A stretch of DNA of 40,310 nt from Phycisphaerae bacterium (GCA_029260235.1 JAJDDP010000208.1:1-40310), one strand, 5' to 3'. Shown: positions 25,789-34,268, numbered from the stretch's first letter. The notes: generated from the letters alone by a model not told the origin. Numbers and translations are program-made.

Positions 25789-27127
25789 GTCGCGTCCACT
25801 GCCTCCAATTGGCGTTTACAGCCTCACCGTCGTTGAGGTACTGTTGGCCATAGACCACCACCTCATCGCCGGCGGTCAAGCCGTCTGTGACTTCGCGAAA
25901 GCCCGTCTCCGTGACGGCACCCACGCTGGTTGCGACCAATTTGGCATGCCCGTCTCGAACGACAAAAGCCATCGCCCGCTTGTCGATCCCAATGACCGCC
26001 ACAGCCGGGACCACATTGGCTTGGCGGGACACGTCGATCCTCACGTAACCGCTAACGCCCACCTTAATGCGGTGATCTGCATTGGGTATTTCGACCACGA
26101 CTGGCAAGACGCGCCCTTCGACTTCAATAGCAGCCTCGACCCGGACCACTTTCCCTTTGAATGTCTCTTTGGGGAATGAGTCCAGCACCACATCAGCCAA
26201 CTGCCCCGCAGTTACGTCGCCGATTCGCTCTTGGGGGAAATCCACGATGACATGGATCGGATCGACGGCCAGTACCTCGATCAGATTCTGGCCAACATTT
26301 ACGGACTGACCTGCACTGACAATCAACGAATCGACAAAGCCAGCCATGGGACTACTTAGCGAGCATCGCCCCAAGGCTTGCTCAGCCAGAGCGAGTTCAG
26401 AAGCTGCCCGCTTGACGGCTGCTTCAGCGAGTTCCATATCACTGAAATCCTTCAGCGGGCCGAGCACCATCTCCGACTTAGCCGCCTGATCACGACCCAA
26501 TGCCAGCGTATAGCGGTACTGAGCCTCCGCCTTGGCAGAAGCAGCCTCAAGAAACTCAGTAAAGGCTGCGTTCCCGTCGTCGAACAACTTCTTCAACCGA
26601 TCAAAGTCGCCAAGGCGAAACTCGACGTCGGTCTTGCGGAAGTCGAGCTCAGAGGCTGCGGCGGTAAGTTCTACCTGCCGGGTCAGAGCACCTTGTTCGA
26701 CGACAGCTTGCGCATGAGTCAACGATGCTTGCGTCGCGGCAAACACCGCTTGCTTTTCAGCCGCATTGTTCTCGAACGGCTCGGGGTCTAGTGAGATGAC
26801 AATCTCACCTGCTTCGACATAGTCGCCATTTTGAACATGAACTTCTTTGACCAGCGGATCATGCTGCGTGAGCTGGTTGGATCCCACCTTCAGCAACACA
26901 CTGCGGTTGGCCGCGGTCAATCCTGGAGCGCCCACCGGAACCTTCGCGAGTTGCTGGCTGACCAAGGCTGTCCGAATCGGCAAGGGGTTGTTGTTTCTCC
27001 GTGCCCGGGCAGGAATAGCCAGCGCCTTGGCCTTATGGGCTTCGAACCTGGCAAAGATGATGGCCGCCATCGCCATCCCCAAGCCGGTGTACACCGTGAA
27101 TCGAATTATGCTCCGCGCCGAAGCCAT
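25781..27127 (-). CDS. HlyD/RND-type periplasmic adaptor protein, 448 aa
   Basis: ATG 27127 follows AAGGAGAGG. One helix (about 8-27) anchors the protein. The split biotinyl-lipoyl domain is visible as VKEVHVQNGDYVEAGEIVISLDP and its second half LSSPMAGFVDSLIVSAGQSV. A long coiled-coil hairpin rich in Ala and Glu (~110-245) lies between them. A beta-barrel (FPQERIGDVTAGQLADVVLDSFP) and a membrane-proximal domain (VPAVAVIGIDKRAMAFVV) follow. Such adaptors connect inner-membrane pumps (RND, MacB or MFS type) to an outer-membrane channel. Neither a pump nor a TolC-like protein is encoded here; the downstream operon genes are a TPR membrane protein and a glycosyltransferase, which is odd. Confidence 0.87.
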   Translation of the reverse strand: MASARSIIRFTVYTGLGMAMAAIIFARFEAHKAKALAIPARARRNNNPLPIRTALVSQQLAKVPVGAPGLTAANRSVLLKVGSNQLTQHDPLVKEVHVQNGDYVEAGEIVISLDPEPFENNAAEKQAVFAATQASLTHAQAVVEQGALTRQVELTAAASELDFRKTDVEFRLGDFDRLKKLFDDGNAAFTEFLEAASAKAEAQYRYTLALGRDQAAKSEMVLGPLKDFSDMELAEAAVKRAASELALAEQALGRCSLSSPMAGFVDSLIVSAGQSVNVGQNLIEVLAVDPIHVIVDFPQERIGDVTAGQLADVVLDSFPKETFKGKVVRVEAAIEVEGRVLPVVVEIPNADHRIKVGVSGYVRIDVSRQANVVPAVAVIGIDKRAMAFVVRDGHAKLVATSVGAVTETGFREVTDGLTAGDEVVVYGQQYLNDGEAVNANWRQWTRRE

Positions 27128-27459
27128 CCAGCCTCTCCTTGGTTACTGGCAACAATCCAATAGAGTACAACTCCGGCCGCGCAGGCCACCCTCGATTCGG
27201 CTGTTGCCAAGAACGAGCGGGCCACTGATCGGATGTACCAATCTCATTATCGGCCACGATGACCAGCTAAGCCAGATTCCTAGCCCAGGCACCCCAGTTT
27301 TTCTACCCTCAGGAGGGATTCACTCCCGACCACGTCCCATAATATCGACCAGGACAGGAGATCAACAGACGAAGCGAAGCCTAGTCATCGCCGCTGACAA
27401 GTCAAGCAGGGCTGATGAGGCGGACCGCCCGTTACCAACAAGCACAAGCGGCTCCTCGG
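27128..27459. other. Intergenic region, 332 bp
   Basis: No gene is seen. It should hold the promoter of the adaptor operon. A borderline minus-strand pair is TTGATC (27365-27360), a 15-bp spacer and TATTAT (27344-27339), about 210 bp before the ATG at 27127. A 7-bp inverted repeat, GGCAACA (27148-27154) and TGTTGCC (27202-27208), lies nearer the gene. Confidence 0.4.
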
Positions 27460-28677
27460 CTAGGGCTTGAGATGCTGAGCCAACCACTGCACCGCCTCGG
27501 TCCGCTCGAGGCTGCCCGGTCCTATCACCACATAGCTCACCTTTGAAGCGGGTGCATATCTTGGTTGCTCATCAGACCCGATACCTTGCTTGAAGGCTTC
27601 GAGCAGAATTTGGGCAGACACCTTTTTCTTTTTACGGCCTTTCTCGCGCTTGCCTCCCAGATGGGTGATCCCCCCCCACCCGGTCTCGCAGCCGTGCTCC
27701 TTGCGCATTTTGCGGAAGAACTGCCTCGTCGGCGTGTGATCGCGTTCGTTTAAACCGGTGTTAAGCAAGAGACAACCCTTCGATGCACAGTGATCATTCA
27801 TCGCTCGCTCGAAGCTGTCGGCTTTGCCGCGGTCTAAATGGATGGTGGCGGCCAATCGTGTCTCTCGAAAACTCTGGTGCCAAAGATCAATCAAATCCTT
27901 GACCGCCCGGGCATATTGACTGGTCGATGATAGCTTGGGTTTACGCCCCTCCTCGACAGCTTCGCCTTCGGTGGATAGCTGGCCACGAATAAACCGCACC
28001 GCTCCGCCATAAAAACTCGGCTCGCTTGTACCAATCTGCCAGCCGCCCATGCGGATGAACTCGATGCGCGGATCGCCGTCATAACGCTTCGAAAACGCGG
28101 CGAGGAATTCGCCGAAGTGCTGTTGGTAAGCGGTGTCCCAAAAAACCGGATAGAGCGGGAGCCGGCCCACTTCGCTCTGGATACCACCAAGCCTATGAAC
28201 GTCGTGATCATCGAACAACCAGACTGGCGTAGCCTTGTTGTTAAAGATGACATCTGGTCCAGACCTCCCCTTGCCTTTCTTGAGTTGGCTGGGCGTGGGC
28301 ACCTTACCATCGGCGGCGGTGAAGAGCAGTGCGACCCGTTTGTGAGCAGCATCGCACTCAGCCAACAGCTGATCCAGCTCACGCCAATCGAACCCGTCCT
28401 TACGAGGCTCCAACTCAGACCAAGAGACTGAAACCTGTACACCAGCCACCAACGGACTCTGTAGGGCATGCTTGAGAATTTCCGGGTCGGTCCTGCCACC
28501 ACGGGTGACTTTGACAAATACACCGGCACCACTCCGGGCAAGGCCAGAAGCGTCCGGCACGTCTTCCGCCGCAGCCACGCCCGTTAATAGCAACAACCCC
28601 GACAGAGCCAGCAGGAAGATCGGCATCCGCACACGAATCGCTATCACCTTTGACGTCTCATCGATCATCGAGTTCAC
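27460..28677 (-). CDS. Secreted TIM-barrel-like putative glycoside hydrolase, 405 aa
   Basis: GTG 28677 follows GAGGA; ATG 28668 (with GGGGTGA before it) and ATG 28626 are alternatives. The N-terminus is basic, then has a hydrophobic signal sequence (MPIFLLALSGLLLLTGVAAA). The body resembles clan GH-A/GH42-type barrels: GVQVSVSWSELEPRKDGFDW (early beta/alpha units), then RVALLFTAAD, TPVWLFDD, and PRIEFIRMGGWQIGTSEP, where a Glu near the end of strand 4 would be the acid/base. A lysine-rich segment (KREKGRKKKK) sits in a late loop. The true family and the nucleophile are uncertain. It is probably exported to act on a polysaccharide. It stands alone, between the adaptor operon and the ars pair. 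Confidence 0.65.
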   Translation of the reverse strand: MNSMIDETSKVIAIRVRMPIFLLALSGLLLLTGVAAAEDVPDASGLARSGAGVFVKVTRGGRTDPEILKHALQSPLVAGVQVSVSWSELEPRKDGFDWRELDQLLAECDAAHKRVALLFTAADGKVPTPSQLKKGKGRSGPDVIFNNKATPVWLFDDHDVHRLGGIQSEVGRLPLYPVFWDTAYQQHFGEFLAAFSKRYDGDPRIEFIRMGGWQIGTSEPSFYGGAVRFIRGQLSTEGEAVEEGRKPKLSSTSQYARAVKDLIDLWHQSFRETRLAATIHLDRGKADSFERAMNDHCASKGCLLLNTGLNERDHTPTRQFFRKMRKEHGCETGWGGITHLGGKREKGRKKKKVSAQILLEAFKQGIGSDEQPRYAPASKVSYVVIGPGSLERTEAVQWLAQHLKP

Positions 28678-28714
28678 CCCGCATCATCCTCGTCGACTGA
28701 AGCGCACACCCACA

Positions 28715-28743
28715 GGCTGACATCTTCTTTGGCCATGTCAGCC
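28715..28743. repeat. Perfect hairpin downstream of the arsenic genes
   Basis: GGCTGACAT (28715-28723) and ATGTCAGCC (28735-28743) are perfect inverted copies around an 11-base loop. It lies 48 bp past the stop of arsM and 38 bp upstream of the next gene's GTG. No T run follows. It could end the ars transcript by a Rho-type route or regulate the next gene. Confidence 0.5.
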
Positions 28744-28790
28744 CAATACGTTCACCTATCGGCAATTATTGATCGCGACCTACGATCAGA

Positions 28791-29849
28791 TCAACAGCAG
28801 GCCCCACCCATACCCGTCTCCTCGGGCGGCCTGGCTGTTGCGGGCGAACAGTTAAACGCGCCAAAATGCGTCGAACGATCGCCCAAAATGGTGAAGTGGC
28901 GGGCGTACAGGGTCTCGCCCAACATGCTGGCTGTGTTTCCACACACCAGCATAGGCTTGTTGGTGATGAAGAGATGATGGTCATCAAGCATGAAGGCGTG
29001 GGGCATTTCGGGAACCGAGCCTCGATAGATGGCTACCTGCCCGTAGTCCTCACAGATGTCCTCCAAGGTATCCAGCTTGAAGGCCCGGATGGTCATCGAA
29101 TAAAAGGGAATCATCCCGACTTTCTCTTGAATCTGGGCATCGCGCAACGGGATCGGCCGCTGGGAAACGACCCGGTGATCGTTACAGCCCAAGTCGTGCA
29201 TCAGCCTTCGGAAGTCCTCGATGTACATGGCTCCACCCAGGCATTCACCAAGGAGCACGGGATCTCCTGCCAACGCCGCAGGAACACGACAACCCGCAAA
29301 GACATCGGAGAAGTACAGCTCTCCGCCGGGCTTGAGTACCCGGAAAATCTCGGAAAAGACCCGCTGCTTATCCGGTGAGAGGTTCAGTACGCAGTTGGAG
29401 ATAACTACATCGACCGACGCATCTGCGATGCCCGCCGAGGTCAGGTCTTCGATGTACCCCTGGCGGAATTCGACATTCGGTTTATCGAAGCCAAAGGCCC
29501 GCATCTGGTCATCAACATGCCTGGAGGCAACTTCGAGTTGCTCCTTGGTCATGTCGATTCCAATCGACCGCCCGGTTGGCCCGACCAACTTGGACACCAC
29601 GTAGACATCGCGCCCGCTGCCGCAGCCCAAATCCAACACGGTTCGGCCTTCAAGATCCGGAGGAATGGGCGATCCGCAACCGTAGAACTTCTGTTTGATC
29701 TCGTCGCCAACCAAACGCAGAACTTCGCGGACGCGCTGAGGCAGCGCATCGGCGGTACAACAGGCGCCGGTCTTCAAATCGGATGAACTCTCCAGCGTCT
29801 TGCCGTAGTACTCTTTGACTTGCTCAAGTGTAGTTTGCGGATCAACCAT
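28791..29849 (-). CDS. arsM: Arsenite S-adenosylmethyltransferase ArsM, 352 aa
   Basis: ArsM adds methyl groups from SAM to As(III), giving methylated and volatile arsenicals. The SAM loop is VLDLGCGSGRDVYV (71-84), followed by GIDMTKEQ. The arsenic-binding cysteines expected from known ArsM enzymes are all present: Cys30/31 (KTGACCTAD), Cys58 (YGCGSP), Cys153 (SNCVLNLS) and Cys203 (GECLGGA). The C-terminus ends in GGACC, a further Cys pair (351-352). After about 250 residues the conserved C-terminal module contains ITNKPMLVCGNTASML. The start follows AGGAGG at a 12-base spacing. It lies 27 bp after arsS and is probably co-transcribed with it. Cytosolic. Confidence 0.95.
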   Translation of the reverse strand: MVDPQTTLEQVKEYYGKTLESSSDLKTGACCTADALPQRVREVLRLVGDEIKQKFYGCGSPIPPDLEGRTVLDLGCGSGRDVYVVSKLVGPTGRSIGIDMTKEQLEVASRHVDDQMRAFGFDKPNVEFRQGYIEDLTSAGIADASVDVVISNCVLNLSPDKQRVFSEIFRVLKPGGELYFSDVFAGCRVPAALAGDPVLLGECLGGAMYIEDFRRLMHDLGCNDHRVVSQRPIPLRDAQIQEKVGMIPFYSMTIRAFKLDTLEDICEDYGQVAIYRGSVPEMPHAFMLDDHHLFITNKPMLVCGNTASMLGETLYARHFTILGDRSTHFGAFNCSPATARPPEETGMGGACC

Positions 29850-29876
29850 TGGGGTACAAATCCTCCTGTTACCTAG

Positions 29877-30914
29877 TTACTCGCCTTGTTGCAGTAGTCC
29901 AGTTGTCTGACTAGTTCCTTCATTCTTCACATCGACCGAGACCAAAGATCCGCCACAGGACGAACCGCGACCCGCAGTACATCCAAAGCAGTGATCGCCG
30001 GTCACAATTCTCCGGCCGGCCAACGTGACGAGATCGACGTCTTTGATATGCAAAGGCGTCCCCCCACCGATCGGCTTCTTGATAGCCAAGTTGAAATCGC
30101 AATCGAACAACATACCGTCCCATCGGATGCTGATCTGATTGCGGCACATCAAGCCGTCAATCGTTTCGGGGTTGAAGGCGCCCTCTAAGAGCTGTTCGTA
30201 ACCATCCGCCTGATCAGCCTTTCGCAGGTCGGCTAGGTAGCGCCCGATGGGCATGTTGGCTATGGTCAACAATCGTGTGAAACGAATCCCATAACGATAA
30301 AACAGCTCTTGGCGGTACTGGGATTCAAGCTCTTGTTGATCAGGCGGCAAGTACGGCCCCGTCGGGTTGTACACCAAATCCAACGGCAGGCTAGGCTCGA
30401 TGCCGTAGCCCAAGGCGTTGAGCAGCCCCAGCGCCGCGATGCTGCGCTTGAACACATTATCGCCCCGCTGGGCGTCAACATTGTCCTCCAAGTAGCAGGG
30501 CAATGATGCCACCAGGTGAATCCCGTGTTCACTATAGAACTCGGGAATGCCATCCATCCCTGTCTCGTAGAAGACGGTCAAATTGGTACGGACCAGAACC
30601 TCAATACCATCGTTGCGTAAGCTAGAGATGAAGCGTCTGAAGTTGGGATTCAGTTCCGGCGCCCCACCGGTAATATCAACAGTCTGAGGACGAATCCGCC
30701 GAGCAGCATCCAGCACCTGCTCCATCGTCTGCCAATCCATGGCTTCGGTGCGTCTGGGCGAAGCCACGACATGGCAATGGCTACAGGCCAAGTCGCATTT
30801 CAGGCCTACATTCACCTGAAAAGTACGAATCGCAGCCGCTGCCGAGAGTCCCGGCTGGTCCAGGCACTGCGAAATGCGCAAATCGAATCTGTTCTCAGCC
30901 TGTTGAAGAATCAC
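29877..30914 (-). CDS. arsS: Radical SAM protein ArsS (arsenosugar biosynthesis), 345 aa
   Basis: ArsS-type enzymes use a 4Fe-4S radical SAM site to attach the 5'-deoxyadenosyl group of SAM to dimethylarsinous acid, leading to arsenosugars. The cluster ligands are Cys40, Cys44 and Cys47 (CDLACSHC). The SAM-contact segment DITGGAPELNP and the C-terminal DUF3641-type module are visible; the latter contains GLMCRNQISIRWDG, FDCDFN, and the Cys-rich end CFGCTAGRGSSCGG, likely a second cluster or metal site. The start is GTG 30914 with GAGG just before it. It precedes arsM. No arsR, arsB/acr3 or phosphorylase partner is in the window, so release or export steps are encoded elsewhere. Confidence 0.92.
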   Translation of the reverse strand: MILQQAENRFDLRISQCLDQPGLSAAAAIRTFQVNVGLKCDLACSHCHVVASPRRTEAMDWQTMEQVLDAARRIRPQTVDITGGAPELNPNFRRFISSLRNDGIEVLVRTNLTVFYETGMDGIPEFYSEHGIHLVASLPCYLEDNVDAQRGDNVFKRSIAALGLLNALGYGIEPSLPLDLVYNPTGPYLPPDQQELESQYRQELFYRYGIRFTRLLTIANMPIGRYLADLRKADQADGYEQLLEGAFNPETIDGLMCRNQISIRWDGMLFDCDFNLAIKKPIGGGTPLHIKDVDLVTLAGRRIVTGDHCFGCTAGRGSSCGGSLVSVDVKNEGTSQTTGLLQQGE

Positions 30915-31081
30915 CGGCGCCTCAGAAATAGGGAAAACGACCCGCCCTCACCCCCATACATAGGGTCCAGCGGGCGTCCCTGCAACTGTTCGAGGCGACG
31001 CCGGCTAGTGCGGGTTCATCGGTCCAGTGGAGAAACCAGACCCGATCAGGTCTTATTCCCCAGTGCTTCGGCCATCCAGCG

Positions 31082-31504
31082 TTATTCGCCCACAACCTGA
31101 ACCACGATGCGTCGCTGGCGAGCTCTAGTGTCGAAGTCGATCAGGATGATCTGCTGCCAGGTTCCCAGCGTCAGGCTGCCTTCCACCACCGGCACGGTCA
31201 GGCTAGGCCCCAACAGCGACGCCCGTACATGACTGTGGCCGTTGTCGTCGTGCCAGGTTTCCTCGTGGAGGTATTGGCCGTCCTCTGCAGCGATGCCTTC
31301 AAAGGCAACCTTCAGGTCGCGATTCACCAAGCCCGGTTCAAATTCGGTCGTGGTGATGCCAGCCGTTGATCCAATGACAAATACGGTTACTGTCCCGTTG
31401 CCAATAGCCCCCGAGCCGAGGCAGCGTTGGACTTGGTCGCTGATGTTCAAGACATGGGCGTGGCCCTCGGTATCGATTTGAAACTCGTGCGTTTCGACGG
31501 ACAT
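31082..31504 (-). CDS. yjbQ: YjbQ family protein (UPF0047), 140 aa
   Basis: The sequence matches the YjbQ/UPF0047 family throughout. It has TEFEPGLVNRDLK, the HEETWHDDNGHSHVRASLLGPSLTVPV block with its clustered His residues, and the closing GTWQQIILIDFDTRARQRRIVVQV. Members form trimers with a buried metal-like site. Some act as secondary thiamine-phosphate synthases, but the true role is uncertain. Start 31504 has GGGG upstream. It lies 55 bp after the gene for the M50-like membrane protein on the same strand and 167 bp before arsS; whether it belongs with either is unclear. Confidence 0.9.
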   Translation of the reverse strand: MSVETHEFQIDTEGHAHVLNISDQVQRCLGSGAIGNGTVTVFVIGSTAGITTTEFEPGLVNRDLKVAFEGIAAEDGQYLHEETWHDDNGHSHVRASLLGPSLTVPVVEGSLTLGTWQQIILIDFDTRARQRRIVVQVVGE

Positions 31505-31559
31505 GGATGAACCCCGGGCGAGGGTGGATGGGGAATACGCGACGCGGAATAATGCAGGC

Positions 31560-32309
31560 CTACTTGTTATCGACCAACAATTTTCCCAAACTGATCGTGC
31601 CGCGAACGGCTAGACTAGCGATCAGGAGGAAGAGCAAACTGGCAACCGAAAGCGTCAGAACGCTCCAAAGCCACTGCAATGCGTCATCTCCGGCTCGAGA
31701 CATCGAGGCTACCAGCGCCGCTAGCAAGCCAAGGACAATCGTCGCCCCCAAGCTGCCACGAAGCGTTCCGGGGAACGGAGCCATCCGAACCGTCAAACAA
31801 ATCACCAAGTAGACAAAGAGCCAAACCTGCCACTGGTTCCAGTCTGCTTGAAGCGTTGCATCGACTACAGACTCGACCAAGGTCACCTGATCGCGAATTA
31901 GTTGCCAACCGCCCGCCAGTGTGGTGGGCAACGTCTCGGCGACGGGCTGGGCGACTGTTTGGCCGGTGATGCTGTGTCCCAGGTATTGGGTGACCAAGAA
32001 AATGCCTACCACGCAGGAAACCAGCGGCAACATCCCGATGATGATAGGCCCTAACACCGGGATTCGAGGCTTGGGATCCTGAGTCATCTCCGGCTCGCCG
32101 GATTCGTCGTCTTTATAAAGCGTGGTGTTGGTGACCGTCGCTCCGGTCACCAGAAGCCCAGCCACATGTCCCAGCTGGGCAACAAGCGTCCCCGGGAGAA
32201 GGATGGAGTTGACCGTTCGAGGTTTGAGCATGCCGCTCCAGAGTTGATGCACTCCCCAAGCAGCCAGCACCGAAACCAAGAGCCAGAACGTCAATGCAGC
32301 GTACAGCAT
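31560..32309 (-). CDS. M50-peptidase-like membrane protein lacking the HExxH site, 249 aa
   Basis: The start at 32309 follows GAGGAG at a 9-base gap; upstream in-frame codons have unlike composition. About six helices are predicted. The second helix opens LLPGTLVAQLGHVAGLLVTGATV. Membrane metalloprotease relatives show a corresponding PGTLxHExxH-a-LLxGaxV pattern, so His44 and Glu45 are replaced by Ala44 and Gln45 while His48 remains. A GPIIIGMLPLVSCVVG helix and a loop reading MAPFPGTLRGSLGA, like the MFPSxxDLKGA motif of that family, support the relation. It probably lost peptidase activity. It is followed by yjbQ. Family assignment is by pattern, not search. Confidence 0.6.
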   Translation of the reverse strand: MLYAALTFWLLVSVLAAWGVHQLWSGMLKPRTVNSILLPGTLVAQLGHVAGLLVTGATVTNTTLYKDDESGEPEMTQDPKPRIPVLGPIIIGMLPLVSCVVGIFLVTQYLGHSITGQTVAQPVAETLPTTLAGGWQLIRDQVTLVESVVDATLQADWNQWQVWLFVYLVICLTVRMAPFPGTLRGSLGATIVLGLLAALVASMSRAGDDALQWLWSVLTLSVASLLFLLIASLAVRGTISLGKLLVDNK

Positions 32310-32625
32310 GCCCAATTGCTCCTCGCGGACTTGGCGACCCAATGGCTGCTCAAGCACCGCGCAGTGTCCAAATGTATGAGTTGGCCCGAGTGCCCAAGGC
32401 ATCTCGGGGGGGAAGTCCGCGCTTTCCATCCCAATTATCGGTCCACCGTGCCTCAGCTCGTCAGCAAAACGGCCAGGCGGCGTGGTCTATCCCCCAGGAT
32501 CAGCTAGAATGTGCGGCCTATTCAAAGCCTGCCCGTATTTGGGGAATTCAGCACGACCGTCGGAAGTTGTGTCGGGTGGACGAGACCTGGCCGTGGACTA
32601 GGAAACCGAACTAAAGGGTTACTGT
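32310..32625. other. Divergent promoter region, 316 bp
   Basis: This separates the membrane protein gene (minus) from the sigma factor gene (plus). No gene was seen. A TAGAAT box (32505-32510) lies 116 bp before the sigma-factor ATG, but no matching -35 is visible. An autoregulated ECF promoter might lie here; I could not identify one. Confidence 0.4.
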
Positions 32626-33198
32626 ATGGCTGAAGACGTCGCCGCCAGATTTGAAGCTGTGGCAGTGCCGCACCTGGATGCGGTGTACCGCATGGCCCGG
32701 AAACTCTCGGGCAGCGATGCGGTCGCCGACGACCTGACCCAGGAAACCTTCACCCGTGCCTTCCGGGCGTTTCACCAATTCGAGCTGAGGCAGTTCGGCC
32801 CAAAACCCTGGTTATTCAAGATCTTGCACAACGTTTTCTACACACATGTGGGGCGCGATCGACGACAGCCAACTTTGCTGGACGACGTAGACTTCGACCA
32901 TTTTTCGGCTGAGCTGGACTCCGCCCAGCTGGACGGCGACTCCGGATCGAGCGGCATCAACTGGGATCGCTTTGACCAAGAATTAAAACACGCCGTCGAG
33001 GCGTTGCAACCAGAGTATTCAGAAGTTCTCCTCCTCTGGGCCTTGGAGGATCTTAGCTACAAAGAAATCGCCGAAGTGTGTACCTGCCCGGTAGGTACGG
33101 TGATGAGCCGACTCTATCGTGCCCGGCAACTGCTGGGAGAGCGGCTCAAAGACTATGCCCAGGAACAGAACCTGAGCATGGAAAGGTTCGAATCATGA
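32626..33198 (+). CDS. ECF-type RNA polymerase sigma factor, 190 aa
   Basis: Region 2 (~15-85) reads YRMARKLSGSDAVADDLTQETFTRAF with the conserved DLTQETF, followed by WLFKILHNVFYTH. Region 4 (~125-180) has ALQPEYSEVLLLWALEDLSYKEIAEV and a helix-turn-helix ending GTVMSRLYRARQLL. There is no sigma-1.1 or region 3, so this is group 4 (ECF). It directs RNA polymerase to stress or signal-specific promoters. The stop overlaps the next ATG (ATGA), a tight coupling with the anti-sigma factor. A ~30-residue acidic linker joins the two domains. Target promoters are unknown. Confidence 0.94.
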   Translation: MAEDVAARFEAVAVPHLDAVYRMARKLSGSDAVADDLTQETFTRAFRAFHQFELRQFGPKPWLFKILHNVFYTHVGRDRRQPTLLDDVDFDHFSAELDSAQLDGDSGSSGINWDRFDQELKHAVEALQPEYSEVLLLWALEDLSYKEIAEVCTCPVGTVMSRLYRARQLLGERLKDYAQEQNLSMERFES

Positions 33199-34046
33199 AT
33201 TGCCAGAGTTTTCGAAAATATGTGGGTGCCTTCGCTGACGGCGAACTGGATACGCCGCTAAATGTTGAATCGCTCGAACACCTCAACATGTGCCCAGCCT
33301 GTGCCCAGAAAGTCGAGCGCGTCCACCAGCTAAAAACGTCGCTTCGCCGAACTATGGAGACTGAGGTTGCTCCGGCAGAATTGGCTGACAAGATCAAGAA
33401 CGCGATTCGATGTGAGGCGCTAACCCCAGCCCCGGGGCATCACCATAGAGGCCCTTTGATCTATCGCCTGTTGGTACCCGCTGGCATTGCTGCGGCATTG
33501 CTGGTGACCGCTATGATCTGGCAGTGGCAACAAGCACCGGGCACCACTCCCGTAACCGGCATTACCTCGGCCATCAGAACCCGCTTTCCAGCCGAAGTTC
33601 GCAATCAGCACACCCAGTGCGCCCACCATGGCTACAAGCATCACGACGCATCGTTGGGCCGGGATCTGCTAGGGATTGCCTCCAAACTGACCAATCGGCT
33701 GAAGCTGACAGTCCTGGCCCCTGACTTGAGCGCTAGCGGCTTTTCCTTGGTTGGGGCGGATCAGTGCGGCGTCATGGATCGCAATGGTGCCCACGTCTTG
33801 TATACGAACCAGTCTGGACAGATTTTGTCAGTCTTTTCCGTGGCAGTGGCTGATTGCCGTTCCATGATTTTTGGAGAGCAGACCAAGCTGGAAAACATAG
33901 ACTATTCAGTCGATCAGCAGGATAAATTGGCAGTCGTATCCTGGAGCGAGGGCTGTGCCGCCTACGTTTTTTGTGCTGACATCGCCGCTGATAGCTTGCT
34001 CGAACTGGCCCAAAATACCCGGGTATCAGACACTCCTGGAAAGTAA
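33195..34046 (+). CDS. Membrane anti-sigma factor with zinc-type motif and His/Cys-rich outer domain, 283 aa
   Basis: ATG 33195 overlaps the sigma-factor stop by 4 bp. The cytoplasmic domain carries HxxxCxxC at His29, Cys33 and Cys36, the zinc anti-sigma (ZAS) signature, with an upstream Cys3 that could complete the site. A basic patch and HHHRG precede a single helix (~88-108). The outer part (~112-283) has an unusual metal-like cluster: His139, Cys142, His144, His145, His149, His150. Further cysteines follow at VGADQCGV, VADCRS, SEGCAAYVFCAD. It should hold the sigma factor at the membrane until a periplasmic signal, possibly metal or redox, releases it. Confidence 0.85.
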   Translation: MNCQSFRKYVGAFADGELDTPLNVESLEHLNMCPACAQKVERVHQLKTSLRRTMETEVAPAELADKIKNAIRCEALTPAPGHHHRGPLIYRLLVPAGIAAALLVTAMIWQWQQAPGTTPVTGITSAIRTRFPAEVRNQHTQCAHHGYKHHDASLGRDLLGIASKLTNRLKLTVLAPDLSASGFSLVGADQCGVMDRNGAHVLYTNQSGQILSVFSVAVADCRSMIFGEQTKLENIDYSVDQQDKLAVVSWSEGCAAYVFCADIAADSLLELAQNTRVSDTPGK

Positions 34047-34268
34047 AGGCCTAAGCAAACCTTGCCGCTTGGCAGGTCGATAATCTGAATGCAGGTAGGG
34101 CAATAATACGGACCAGTTTCGACATTTGGCGCTAGACTCGATCCGGCCTGCAATCTACGATATACAGAGAAGGCAGTTTACAGGCTGGACAGCTGCTCCT
34201 CGTTATCCGTTAGACACGACGCGCGTCCCACCGTAGCGTCTCAGACCCAAAAACGGAGGCTCCCCCCG

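Noticed and set aside
25781..27127. Complete RND or ABC efflux system
   Set aside because: Only the adaptor is present; no RND, MacB or TolC-like gene occurs in the window.
27891..28541. Minus-strand frame of 216 codons in another phase
   Set aside because: It overlaps the secreted barrel gene in the same strand; the barrel frame has signal peptide and conserved patterns, this one has neither.
33962..34153. Minus-strand frame of 63 codons with a CPTC motif
   Set aside because: It overlaps the anti-sigma gene's 3' end and has no ribosome binding site; the CxxC pair is likely coincidental.
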